A stretch of 64,000 nt of DNA from Hymenobacter gelipurpurascens (lineage in GTDB: Bacteria; Bacteroidota; Bacteroidia; Cytophagales; Hymenobacteraceae), in NCBI RefSeq assembly GCF_900187375.1, contig NZ_FYEW01000002.1, forward strand, positions 1,240,001-1,304,000. Direction: 5' to 3'. This document shows, piece after piece, positions 42,736-50,655 of this stretch (within the stretch, counting starts at the first letter, position 1; every line of letters begins with the position of its first letter). A program made the translations under genes and the position numbers. A model generated the notes under the pieces. The model had not been told where the DNA came from. It was given only the letters and a program-made list of their open reading frames with translations, and did not search any database.

Positions 42736-43185
42736 ATGAATACTCGCTTCGCAGTTGCTACGCACATTCTGGCTTACCTGGCGCATTCGCCGGGGCAGCC
42801 GGTGTCGTCGGATGTGCTGGCGAGCAGCGCGGGAACGCACCCCGTGGTGGTGCGTCGCCTGATGGGCAACCTGCGCGAGGCAGGCCTGGTGCAAAGCCAG
42901 CGCGGGGCCGGAGGCGGAACCCTACTCGCACGCCCCGCCTCCGAGATTACGCTGCTTGATGTGTTTCGGGCAGCGCAGGAAAAGGAAACCGACTTATTCT
43001 CGGTGGGCAGCACCAACCCCAACGAGAACTGCGACCTGGGCCGCGTGATGCAGCAAACCTTGGAGGGTGTGCTGGGCAATGCTATTGATGCCATGCGCAC
43101 GGCCCTGGCGGCTGTCACGCTGGATCAGGTGATGCAGGAGCTAGCCACCCGCTTGCCAGAACACTGTCCCAAAGCCACGGGTTAG
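42736..43185 (+). CDS. Rrf2 family transcriptional regulator
   Basis: From ATG 42736, a 149-residue winged-helix protein: MNTRFAVATHILAYLAH, GTHPVVVRRLMGNLREAGLV as the recognition helix, and SQRGAGGGTLLARPASEITL as the wing. It has only two cysteines (Cys99 and Cys144) and no three-cysteine cluster, so it is unlikely to hold an iron-sulfur cluster as IscR or NsrR do. It is closer to the YwnA/CymR kind. Palindromic elements flank it at 42709-42725 and 43208-43224, suggesting autoregulation and control of the gene at 43335. Confidence 0.9.
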   Translation: MNTRFAVATHILAYLAHSPGQPVSSDVLASSAGTHPVVVRRLMGNLREAGLVQSQRGAGGGTLLARPASEITLLDVFRAAQEKETDLFSVGSTNPNENCDLGRVMQQTLEGVLGNAIDAMRTALAAVTLDQVMQELATRLPEHCPKATG

Positions 43186-43207
43186 GCTTTTTTATTTGCC
43201 CCAAAAT

Positions 43208-43224
43208 GTAACCAGAATGGTTAC
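43208..43224 (+). promoter_or_regulatory. GTAAC-N7-GTTAC palindrome upstream of the adaptor-like gene
   Basis: GTAACCAGAATGGTTAC is a near-perfect 17-bp palindrome, 110 bp before the start at 43335. Its reverse complement, GTAACCATTCTGGTTAC, is close to the element GTAACCGATTCTGTTAC at 42709-42725. Two similar sites flanking an Rrf2 gene are good candidates for its operators. Confidence 0.65.
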
Positions 43225-43334
43225 TAACTGATTTTCTGCTATTTCCCTTCTTTACCCCTCCGCCCGGACAGGGCGCCCGCCAGGCCAGTGCTGACCGACG
43301 AGCCACTTTCGGTGAGGCTATTTCCTTTTGTGTC

Positions 43335-43925
43335 ATGAAAAAATTACTTGGCGTGCTGCTCGTTGTGCTGGTAGCGTTGAGTAGCTGGGGGCTGCCGCTG
43401 TTGCTTGCTCCCGCCACCACCCCGGCCACCGCGTCGGAACAAACCCTAACCACCTATTTTGTAGCTGAAGGCAGCGTTATTGCACCTGCTGAGGAGACTC
43501 CTGCCGGCCAGGATATTCGCACGGCGCGGGCAGGCCGCGTGTGGGAAGTGTACTTCAGTGTAGGCCAGCGCGTGCGCAAAGGCCAAGTGCTACTGAAGCT
43601 GGCTCACTCTATTAAAACGGTGGAGCAGCAACATCTGCAAACCCAGATTGCCCAGGAGCAGGCGCGCTATGCCGCTCTTGCCCAGCAGCCTGCCACGGCT
43701 CCCGCCGCCCTAACGGCGGCTCGTGCCCAGCTGGTTACCCTGCAGGAAAAGCTGGCCCGCACCTCTCCTGCTTTGGCATTTGAATTCGTGACGGCGCCCG
43801 AAGACGGCCTCGTGACGGCCCGCAGCGTAGCGCCCGGCGACTACCTCACGCCTGCTCAGGCGGTAGCGGCTTTCGTGCCAGGCATGCCCGCCGATACCAC
43901 TTTGCTTCTTTCTAGCGTTGAGTAA
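43335..43925 (+). CDS. Short HlyD/RND-adaptor-like lipoyl-hairpin protein
   Basis: A 196-residue exported or membrane-anchored protein with an N-terminal hydrophobic segment (residues 3-27). Then come half of a lipoyl-like domain (ARAGRVWEVYFSVGQRVRKGQ), a helical hairpin (TVEQQHLQTQIAQEQARYAA, LTAARAQLVTLQEKL) and the second lipoyl half (APEDGLVTARSVAPGDYLTP). It stops where full adaptors continue into beta-barrel and membrane-proximal domains (typical adaptors are 350-400 residues). So it is a minimal or truncated form, with no RND, MFS or ABC partner nearby. The acyl carrier protein gene follows by 44 bp. Confidence 0.75.
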   Translation: MKKLLGVLLVVLVALSSWGLPLLLAPATTPATASEQTLTTYFVAEGSVIAPAEETPAGQDIRTARAGRVWEVYFSVGQRVRKGQVLLKLAHSIKTVEQQHLQTQIAQEQARYAALAQQPATAPAALTAARAQLVTLQEKLARTSPALAFEFVTAPEDGLVTARSVAPGDYLTPAQAVAAFVPGMPADTTLLLSSVE

Positions 43926-43969
43926 TCCTCACGCGTTTATTTCCCTTTTTCTCTGCTTTCCTACCCGAT

Positions 43970-44221
43970 ATGGAACAGCTTGTTCGCCTGCAGGTGGAGC
44001 GCATGCTCCGCAAAAAGCGCCACATCCCGACGCTCATTTTTACTCCTCGCACCCGTTTGCAGGAAGATATAGGCCTAGACTCCATCGATCTGGTGGAACT
44101 GGTCATCAACCTGGAGCACCGCTTTCACATTGAGATACCCGACCCCGAGATGGAGACCCTGCGCACCGTGCAGGATGTCCTGGACTGCGTCGATGCCCAT
44201 CTCAGCGTCAGCGCCGCTTAG
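43970..44221 (+). CDS. Acyl carrier protein, divergent
   Basis: An 83-residue ACP-like protein. The phosphopantetheine attachment serine is Ser38 in GLDSIDLVEL. A four-helix pattern follows (LVINLEHRFHIEIPD, VQDVLDCVDAHL). The N-terminal helix is strongly basic (RMLRKKRH), unlike housekeeping AcpP. No fatty-acid or polyketide synthase gene is adjacent. It is likely a specialised carrier that works with a partner elsewhere. Co-transcription with the adaptor-like gene is probable (44-bp gap). Confidence 0.88.
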   Translation: MEQLVRLQVERMLRKKRHIPTLIFTPRTRLQEDIGLDSIDLVELVINLEHRFHIEIPDPEMETLRTVQDVLDCVDAHLSVSAA

Positions 44222-44230
44222 TTAAACAAG

Positions 44231-44278
44231 AACGCCACCGGCCCCGATTTCAGCAGTGAAGTCGGGGCCGGTGGCGTT
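44231..44278. terminator. Bidirectional terminator between ACP and ClC genes
   Basis: A 17-bp GC-rich stem (AACGCCACCGGCCCCGA and its complement) with a 14-nt loop lies between convergent genes. Confidence 0.8.
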
Positions 44279-44300
44279 TGTTGGAGTATGCGGGGGTGGC

Positions 44301-46193
44301 CTAGCGGCTCCGGAACTTCTGGACCTGCAGCAGCTTCTGGCCACGCAGCAGAATCCGGACGCCCTGGTTTTTCAGGGAGATGCTGGCTACGCGGGTTTCT
44401 TCCTCGCGCAAGCGGGAGCGGTACGCCGCCAGCACCTCCTGGTAGGAAAGTACGCCCGTTACCAGCAGGCGGTTGCGGGCATCTACCACGGGCAGCACAT
44501 CCACGTTGGCGCGGGCCATCAGGGTAACGGCGGTTCGCAGCGAGTCGGAAACCAGCACGGGCGTGGGGTGCTGCCGGATGATGGTATGCAGCGGCACCAA
44601 TAGGTCGGGGTGGTAGGCATAGATTTCCACGAAGCTCACCAGCCCCTGAAAGCGCCCATCGGCATCTACTACAATAAAGTGAGTGGGAATTTTGCGGGCT
44701 TTCTGCTGAGCCAGCCACTCACGTACTTCGGCCAGCGTATTATCGGCGCTGAGGGTAAGGCCACCGGGCAGCAGCACCTGGCCTACAGAAAGCTTTTCCA
44801 GCGCATCGGGCTCGTAGGAATACGGCGTGTGCACGCCCCGGCGGGCCATATTTTCGGTCATGATGGTATGGTCCATCAGGAAGTACGATACCACATAGGC
44901 TGCCGTGCAGGCACCCAGCAGGGCCACCAGCGCAAACGGCTGGCCGGTCAGCTCAATCCCGAAAATAACCGAGGTCAGCAGCGCTCTGGAAGCTCCCGCA
45001 AACAGCGCCGACATGCCCACCAGCGCCGCCAGGGGCAGTACTACACCTGCCTCCGGCCAAACCTGCATCAGAAGGGCACCCAGCAGCGCGCCGGCCGCCG
45101 CACCCACCGTAAGCAGCGGAGCCAAGGTGCCGCCCGAAGTGCCACTGCCCAAGGACAGTGACCACGCCACCAGCTTCAGTACGCCCAACAGCAGTACTGC
45201 CTGCAGCGGCCAGGAGCCCGATAATAGCCCCGTGATGTTGCTATAGCCCACTCCCAACACGCGCGGCGCAAAGTAAGCGGCCACGCCCACGGCTAGGCCA
45301 CCCAGCGCCGGGTGCAGCACCCACGGCAGCGGCAGGCGCGCAAAGGCCGCCTCCAGCCAGTGCAGTCCCTTTGTGATGCCCACAGCCAACAGGCCTACCA
45401 CCAACCCGATAGCGCTATACCCCGCCAGCGCCATATTACTGGGCATGGCTACGACAGGCATGGCAAACTCGGGGCCGGCCTCGAACAATACGTGGTGCCC
45501 GGCCGCGCCCGTCAGGCAGGCCAGGGCCACCGGAATAATGGAGCGCGGTGAAAACTCGAACAGCAATAGCTCAATAGCCAGGAATATCCCCGCCAGCGGG
45601 GTTCCGAACACAGCCGTCATGCCAGCGGTGGCGCCGGCAGCCAGCAGAATTTTGCGCTCGGTGTGCGTGATGCGCAGCAGCTGGCCTACGTTGGAGGCAA
45701 AGGCGCCGCCAGTGGCAATAACCGGCCCTTCCGCCCCGAATGGCCCGCCCGTCCCGATGGAAATGGCGGCTGACAGGGGCTTCAGAATGGTAATGATGGG
45801 CCGGATGCGGCTCTGGTTGGTGAGCACCTGCTCCATGGCCTCCGGAATGCCGTGCCCTTGTATGCCGCGCACCCCGTAGCGGGCCATCAGGCCCACCAGC
45901 AGGCCACCGATGGCCGGCACCACTATTACCCAAAGACCCAGGTGGTTATCGGCGGGGTTGAGGTTGGCCACCGACAGCTCCCCGAAAAACGAGAGATTGG
46001 TGACCAGATGAATCAGGAGCACGAGCACCTTACCTACGCCACTGATAATGGCGCCCACCAGCACGGCCAGCAGGCTCAGCAGAAACAAGCGTTTTCTATC
46101 GGGGCCGGATTGGGGCCGCATGTGGGCAGCTTCCAGTGTAGGAGTAAGCGAAGGGGAAACCGGGATTCCGGCGTCGGAGGGGGTGGCTATCAT
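44301..46193 (-). CDS. ClC-type chloride channel/antiporter with two CBS domains
   Basis: From ATG 46193, a 630-residue membrane protein. The ClC core (about residues 35-430) has the motifs GHGIPEAME, GTGGPFGAEGPVI with the gating Glu155 (GAEGP in place of GREGP), and GSGTSGGTLAPLL. The C-terminal cytoplasmic part (about 445-570) carries a CBS pair (LSADNTLAEVREWLAQ, HTIIRQHPTPVLVSDSLRTA) that probably binds adenine nucleotides. The usual basic residue in GxEGP is alanine. It works in anion exchange or acid resistance in the inner membrane. Confidence 0.9.
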   Translation of the reverse strand: MIATPSDAGIPVSPSLTPTLEAAHMRPQSGPDRKRLFLLSLLAVLVGAIISGVGKVLVLLIHLVTNLSFFGELSVANLNPADNHLGLWVIVVPAIGGLLVGLMARYGVRGIQGHGIPEAMEQVLTNQSRIRPIITILKPLSAAISIGTGGPFGAEGPVIATGGAFASNVGQLLRITHTERKILLAAGATAGMTAVFGTPLAGIFLAIELLLFEFSPRSIIPVALACLTGAAGHHVLFEAGPEFAMPVVAMPSNMALAGYSAIGLVVGLLAVGITKGLHWLEAAFARLPLPWVLHPALGGLAVGVAAYFAPRVLGVGYSNITGLLSGSWPLQAVLLLGVLKLVAWSLSLGSGTSGGTLAPLLTVGAAAGALLGALLMQVWPEAGVVLPLAALVGMSALFAGASRALLTSVIFGIELTGQPFALVALLGACTAAYVVSYFLMDHTIMTENMARRGVHTPYSYEPDALEKLSVGQVLLPGGLTLSADNTLAEVREWLAQQKARKIPTHFIVVDADGRFQGLVSFVEIYAYHPDLLVPLHTIIRQHPTPVLVSDSLRTAVTLMARANVDVLPVVDARNRLLVTGVLSYQEVLAAYRSRLREEETRVASISLKNQGVRILLRGQKLLQVQKFRSR

Positions 46194-46349
46194 GGGCGAC
46201 GACAAAGCCCCAGGGGCCCGCTCACCGGCACAGCGTCGGAAGAATCATCGGACCGCAAACGGAGCCATTGGGGTCCGTTGGGGGTAAGTATAACGAACTA
46301 CTCGCCGCAAAGGTCCGGCCAGGTTCTGAGTTTTTCGTGAAGTACTGGC

Positions 46350-46784
46350 CTAGGCCACCCCGGCCAGCCTATTCCGGCGCCCCTCCAAAAGCCACTCAAT
46401 GGCTTCCCGCTCATCCGTGAACCGCAGGCCCATGAAAGGCTTATCCGCCATAGATTCAGGAGTAGGAAAGGCAGCATCGGCGCTTTGGTCGCGCAGGAGC
46501 AGCGGAGCCAGCAGGTAGGCCAGGTAGGTACGCCCCCCCAGGCGCACGCCCACCGCTGGTAGAAACTCGGTCATCATCCAGTGGGCCCCTTGGCCGTCGG
46601 TGTTGATGCGCCGACGCACATCCAGCAGCCAGTATTGGCACTTATGCTCTACAGCAGCTTCCAGCATCAGGTCGTAACCCGCCTGCATTTCGGGCAGGGT
46701 TACCGGGCGCATCCAGCGGCCTACCAGCACATCCAAATCGGGGCGATACGTGATGGTCAGGTAATCGGGGGCGGGGTCAGGCAT
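46350..46784 (-). CDS. SpoIIAA/STAS-like hypothetical protein, paralogue C
   Basis: From ATG 46784, a 144-residue protein. The frame extends to a TTG at 46874, but the shorter version matches the length of the 141-residue paralogue at 32774. The shared blocks are YRPDLDVLVGRWMRPVT, CQYWLLDVRRRINTDGQGA, EFLPAVGVRLGGRTYLAYL and RFTDEREAIEWLLEGRR. The Trp-Leu-Leu-Asp-x-Arg-Arg-Arg core is exact apart from one position in paralogue B. It is a plausible alpha/beta SpoIIAA-like fold; function unknown. It is divergent from the GNAT gene. Confidence 0.7.
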   Translation of the reverse strand: MPDPAPDYLTITYRPDLDVLVGRWMRPVTLPEMQAGYDLMLEAAVEHKCQYWLLDVRRRINTDGQGAHWMMTEFLPAVGVRLGGRTYLAYLLAPLLLRDQSADAAFPTPESMADKPFMGLRFTDEREAIEWLLEGRRNRLAGVA

Positions 46785-46894
46785 GAGGTAAGGCAGAGGG
46801 ATTCGCCCTAAAGGTAGAGATTCGTACACCGGAACAGGGCCGTAGGGGCCGTTGTTTACCACTTTCGGGGCCAACTCCCGTATATTCCTGCCGT

Positions 46895-47449
46895 ATGATT
46901 CCGCTGATTGCCTTTACCCCCCGCCTCACGCTGCTGGCCGCCAGCCGCGCCCTACTTATTGCCGAGCTAGACAAGCCGCACTACTTCCCGATGCTGCTAG
47001 GTGCAGCCATGCCCCTCCACTGGCCCCCCGGTGAGTATGATGAAGAGGCAATGCGCTACTTCCTGGAAAAGCTTACGGCCGGTGGCCGCGATGCCGCCGG
47101 CTGGTACGCCTGGTATGCTATTTTGCGCGCCGGCGCCGAGGTAGAGACCAATACGCTCATTGGCACGGGCGGCTTCCATGGCCCACCCAGCCCCGATGGC
47201 ACCGCCGAAATTGGCTTTTCCATTGCCGAAGACTGGCAGGGCCGGGGCCTGGGCAGCGAGCTGGCAGCCGGCCTGGTGGCGCACGCGGCCCAAACCGGTA
47301 TGGTGCACCAGCTGGTGGCCCGCACTACTCCCGAAAACGTAGCCTCTCAGAAAATCTTGGTACAGAATGGCTTCGAAGCCAACGACCTGGATATTGAAGG
47401 GTATCTGCACTTTGGGCGCCCCGTAGAACCGGCTGCGCCCGCTCAGTAG
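46895..47449 (+). CDS. GNAT family N-acetyltransferase (RimJ/RimL-like)
   Basis: A 184-residue acetyltransferase. The N-terminal TPRLTLLAAS strand is common in RimJ/RimL types. The acetyl-CoA loop is EIGFSIAEDWQGRGLGSELA (Q/RxxGxG/A), followed by the ARTTPENVASQKILVQNGFE block typical of the C-terminal half. The target amine is unknown. It converges with the ppk2 gene, leaving 6 bp between stops. Confidence 0.88.
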   Translation: MIPLIAFTPRLTLLAASRALLIAELDKPHYFPMLLGAAMPLHWPPGEYDEEAMRYFLEKLTAGGRDAAGWYAWYAILRAGAEVETNTLIGTGGFHGPPSPDGTAEIGFSIAEDWQGRGLGSELAAGLVAHAAQTGMVHQLVARTTPENVASQKILVQNGFEANDLDIEGYLHFGRPVEPAAPAQ

Positions 47450-47455
47450 GCGGCT

Positions 47456-48232
47456 CTATTTGGGGCGGTCGGCTTTGTGCTCCGGGTATTTGGAGTCGAG
47501 TTTCAGGAGTGCATCGCGCAGGGCTAGCGCTACTACGTAGGCCTTGTACCAGTTCTGGTCGGCCGGCACAATGTGCCACGGGCAGCTGGCAGGGTTGCAG
47601 TGCTCAAATACGTCTTCATACACGGCCTGATATTGCGGCCACTGCTTGGCCTTTTGCTCGTCGCCGGCCTCGTATTTCCAGTGCTTGCTGGGGTCCGTCA
47701 CGCGCTCCGTGAGGCGCTCCAGCTGCTCTTCCTGCGAGACGTGAAGGTAGAACTTCAGCACCGTAGTTCCCGACTGCTGCAGCAGCTTCTCGAAGGCATT
47801 GATGGCCGAAAAGCGACGACGGGCTTCCTCAGCATTTACCAGGCCTAGTACCCGCGTAATCAGCACATCCTCGTAGTGAGAGCGGTTAAAAATCTGGATC
47901 ATGCCACGGCGGGGCGTGTGCTGATGAATGCGCCACAGAAAATCGTGGGCCAGTTCCTCATCGGTAGGCTCCTTGAAGGCATGCACCTGTACACCCTGCG
48001 GATTGATACCACTGAACACCCGCCGAATGAGGCCGTCTTTCCCGCTGGCATCCATGCCTTGCAGAATGATGAGCAGGCTGTGGCGGTTTTCGGCGTAGAA
48101 ACAGTTCTGTAGTTCCGCCAGCTCCTGACGCAGGCGTTTCAGCTCCGCTGCAATGTGCTCTTTCTGCATACCACGTGGAGCCCGCGTAGGAAGCTTGGTC
48201 AGGTTGAGGGAGGAAGACGTGGCAGAAGACAT
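47456..48232 (-). CDS. Polyphosphate kinase 2 family protein
   Basis: A 258-residue PPK2 family protein, which transfers phosphate between polyphosphate and nucleotides. The Walker A motif is LLIILQGMDASGKDG, the lid/Walker B region is IFNRSHYEDVLITRV, and the LERLTERVTDPSKHWKY block completes the family. The one-domain length fits class I or III PPK2. Lys/Arg-rich termini are as usual. It is monocistronic; the next minus gene (48295) lies 60 bp upstream in transcription. Whether it makes NTP or uses it cannot be told. Confidence 0.92.
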   Translation of the reverse strand: MSSATSSSLNLTKLPTRAPRGMQKEHIAAELKRLRQELAELQNCFYAENRHSLLIILQGMDASGKDGLIRRVFSGINPQGVQVHAFKEPTDEELAHDFLWRIHQHTPRRGMIQIFNRSHYEDVLITRVLGLVNAEEARRRFSAINAFEKLLQQSGTTVLKFYLHVSQEEQLERLTERVTDPSKHWKYEAGDEQKAKQWPQYQAVYEDVFEHCNPASCPWHIVPADQNWYKAYVVALALRDALLKLDSKYPEHKADRPK

Positions 48233-48294
48233 AGGTGAAAGATAAAAGGGAACAAACCAGAGCCCACAGCCTTTGCGGGCATATTGTATGTGGC

Positions 48295-48987
48295 TTAGCT
48301 GGTAGCAGGCCGGGCAGCCGATGGCTCGGCCGGTGCTTCCGAGGCAGCCCCTAATGCCGCGAGCGTAAGCCCTCCTTCCGATACGTAGCGCAACTGCGCT
48401 GGCAGACCGGCCGCCTGCAAGTCCTGCACCAGGCCCTCGCCGGCTACTTCCGGCGTGAAGCTGTCAATAGTTGTGGTCACGACCGTGACGGGCTGTTTGG
48501 GCAAGGAGGCCAGCACAGCCTGGCGGTCTATTTCGGCCGGGAAGATGGAGGCGTAGAGAATCAGCCGTTCGTAAGGCGTGCGGCCGTGCGCCAGCCAGCG
48601 GCACGCCGCGGCCGCACCGTGCCCGTAGCCCAGCACCGTAACGGGTGTGTGTGGCGGGCAAGCCGCTAATACCTGGGCCGAGAGGCCATCGAGATACGTG
48701 GTCAGATCGGCCAGATCAACCTGCACCGATTCGGGGGCAAACCAGCTGGCTACGGTGGCAGCGGCTTCCGGCGTGGTTTCGAGGGCCGGCAGGGCGTAGC
48801 GCGAAAGGCCTTCGGGCAGAATAAGCAGGCGTTCGGGCGTGTCGAGGTTAACGAGCTGACTGGCAAAGTCCAGCAGGTTTTGCTCGCGGCCATGCAGGCA
48901 AATCCAGATGTGCTGAATTCCAGGTCCCGGCTCGCCCAGGCTGATGTAGCGGGCGGTGCGGGTAGTAGTAAAGTGCTGCAGTTGCAT
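48295..48987 (-). CDS. Alpha/beta-hydrolase-like protein lacking the nucleophile serine
   Basis: From ATG 48987, a 230-residue protein of the carboxylesterase/phospholipase type: IWICLHGREQNLLDFASQL, then the nucleophile elbow VLGYGHGAAAAC, then ERLILYASIFPAEID and VTVVTTTIDSFTPEVA. In active family members the elbow is GxSxG; here it is Gly-Tyr-Gly-His-Gly, so serine is replaced by glycine. The DNA at about 48622-48636 confirms this. It may be a non-catalytic binding protein. The C-terminus is Ala/Glu/Pro-rich. Confidence 0.7.
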   Translation of the reverse strand: MQLQHFTTTRTARYISLGEPGPGIQHIWICLHGREQNLLDFASQLVNLDTPERLLILPEGLSRYALPALETTPEAAATVASWFAPESVQVDLADLTTYLDGLSAQVLAACPPHTPVTVLGYGHGAAAACRWLAHGRTPYERLILYASIFPAEIDRQAVLASLPKQPVTVVTTTIDSFTPEVAGEGLVQDLQAAGLPAQLRYVSEGGLTLAALGAASEAPAEPSAARPATS

Positions 48988-49224
48988 AGGCAGAAAGGAT
49001 GGTACCCTTTCCCTATACGCAACCTCCCAAAAAGCGGCGCAGCCAGCCAAAGATGGCCCGAAGAGTGGCCTATACGCCCCTTATTTCAGACACAATGTCC
49101 TGAAAACAACCGGAATGGCTATAATAACGGCCATTGTGTCTGCAACTCCCCGCATAGTGGCCTAGAACCAGGTTGGTACAGGGTTTGCATTTAGTCCGGC
49201 ATAACCTTAGAAAGGAACCCAACC

Positions 49225-49605
49225 ATGAATCTTATCAGCAAGGACTTCATTCACAACATTGCTCCGCAGTTAGACTTGCTCAACACGTTGGGCGGCGGTA
49301 TTGCGCAGGCAGTGATGCGCGTGGACCAGCAGGAGAAAGGAATCGTGGTACGTGTGGCGCTGCCTTCGGTCAGCCCCGATAACTTCCACGTGCTTCTCAA
49401 CAACAACCGCCTGACGGTGTACGCCGACTTCCGCCACACGCCCGAAGACGAGTTGTCGGCACCGCTGTTCAGCCACCAGCTGAAGCTCACGGCCAACCTC
49501 GACGCGAGCCGGGTAGATGCGGTGTTTGAAGGCCAGGAGCTGCAGGTGCGCATTCCGTTCCGTGACCCTGCTCAGCAACGCGAAATCACTATTAAGCAGC
49601 GCTAG
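49225..49605 (+). CDS. Divergent Hsp20/CS-fold protein
   Basis: A 126-residue soluble protein. The central IVVRVALPSVSPDNFHVLLN, NRLTVYAD, HQLKLTANLDASRVDAVFEG and QELQVRIPFRDP blocks follow the strand order of an alpha-crystallin domain. Compared with the Hsp20 at 23010 the flanks are short, and the usual GVLxVxxPK is replaced by QELQVRIPF. It may be a co-chaperone or p23/CS-like protein. The gene is isolated. The stop TAG is the TAG of a TAGGCC motif. Confidence 0.75.
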   Translation: MNLISKDFIHNIAPQLDLLNTLGGGIAQAVMRVDQQEKGIVVRVALPSVSPDNFHVLLNNNRLTVYADFRHTPEDELSAPLFSHQLKLTANLDASRVDAVFEGQELQVRIPFRDPAQQREITIKQR

Positions 49606-49698
49606 GCCACTCAGCCGCTGCTCTATAACGTCGGGACCGACCGACCTCATGGTTTCACCAGCCACTGCTAGCCGCAGTGGCTTTTTCATGCGCGGTGG

Positions 49699-50025
49699 TT
49701 ACTGGTTGAACAGCGGCCACAGTAACAGAAACCCCGTTAGCAGGGACAGATAAAACCAGCCCATGAGCTGCCCGCGGTGGCGGCGGGGCATCCGGTTGCT
49801 GAGTACCAGCACGGCCACCACATCCAGGGCCAGGTGCAGCAGCAGAAATACCACCGTTTTCACCCAGTTGCTCACAATCGTATTCTCGGGCTGCATTTGA
49901 TCCTGGATGCCCAGCCCCGAGGTAGCCAGCTTCAGTACCTGGTAGGCCACTATCTCAAACAGCAGAAACAAGCCAAACCCCACCAGCAATGCCAAAGGAC
50001 CCGTTTTCTTGGTGATTTCAGCCAT
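49699..50025 (-). CDS. Small membrane protein
   Basis: From ATG 50025, a 108-residue protein with three hydrophobic segments: LALLVGFGLFLLFEIVAYQV (about 10-30), VFLLLHLALDVVAVLVL (about 60-77) and FYLSLLTGFLLLWPLF (about 92-107). No named domain. A copy of the GTGAAGTTGTGA repeat lies immediately upstream of the start codon (50031-50068). Confidence 0.6.
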   Translation of the reverse strand: MAEITKKTGPLALLVGFGLFLLFEIVAYQVLKLATSGLGIQDQMQPENTIVSNWVKTVVFLLLHLALDVVAVLVLSNRMPRRHRGQLMGWFYLSLLTGFLLLWPLFNQ

Positions 50026-50030
50026 GGAAA

Positions 50031-50068
50031 GTGAAGTTGTGAAAGGTAAAATGTAAGTGGTGAGTTGG
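50031..50068. repeat. Dispersed GTGAAGTTGTGA...GGTGAGTTG repeat, variant copy
   Basis: GTGAAGTTGTGAAAGG, then TAAAATGTAAGTGGTGAGTTGG. It begins 6 bp upstream of a minus-strand ATG, like the copy at 60770, but has an insertion in the middle. Confidence 0.5.
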
Positions 50069-50247
50069 CCATTGGGGAGGCGCGCGTGGCCAACTGATAA
50101 GCCGCCCATATCCATTACAGGAGTAAAGGCTGTTCAGTGAACCACAATTCCGTGCAACGATAAGGAAAGATTGGCTGCGCTATCCTTAGGGTGCTTCGTT
50201 GTTCTTCCTCGCAATGACAAACGGGTGGTCTAGGCCAGTAGAATGGT

Positions 50248-50280
50248 CAACTCACCATTTCACCACCTCACAAATTCACC
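50248..50280. repeat. Dispersed 33-bp repeat, second copy
   Basis: Its reverse complement differs from the 33-bp element at 60770-60802 at only two positions. It overlaps the stop codon of the gene ending at 50276. Confidence 0.75.
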
Positions 50281-50548
50281 TTTTCCCAAGCACCTCGGCC
50301 GTGCGGGTCTGGATGTAGAGCTCCTCCACTTTGGCGCGGGCCCAGGGCGTACGGCGCAGGAAAGTAAGGCTGGATTTGATGCTGGGGTCCACGGCGAAGC
50401 AGTTGATGCGGATGCGGCGGTCCAGTTCCGGCCAGCCGTAGTGGCCTACCAGATACTCCAGAATCTGGGCCAGCTTGATGCCGTGCAGCTCCCGGATCAG
50501 GTGACCAGATTCGTCGCGGGCATCGGCAGAGTTTTGGGCTTCGGGCAT
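50276..50548 (-). CDS. VF530 family (DUF2132) DNA-binding-like protein
   Basis: A 90-residue protein of the VF530 family: [39 protein letters not shown] and [19 protein letters not shown]. The structure known for the family is a compact helical fold, with a suggested DNA-binding role. The length is normal. It is divergent from the GH25 gene, and its stop overlaps the repeat at 50248. Confidence 0.85.
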   Translation of the reverse strand: MPEAQNSADARDESGHLIRELHGIKLAQILEYLVGHYGWPELDRRIRINCFAVDPSIKSSLTFLRRTPWARAKVEELYIQTRTAEVLGKR

Positions 50549-50655
50549 GGCGGCAAGAGAGTGAGTGGCCTACGAAGGTCGGGAAAAGACCGATTCCATC
50601 CGCTTCTTTGGCGGCAGAGGACACGAGAAGAGTGAGCGGGCACGTTACCTTTGGG

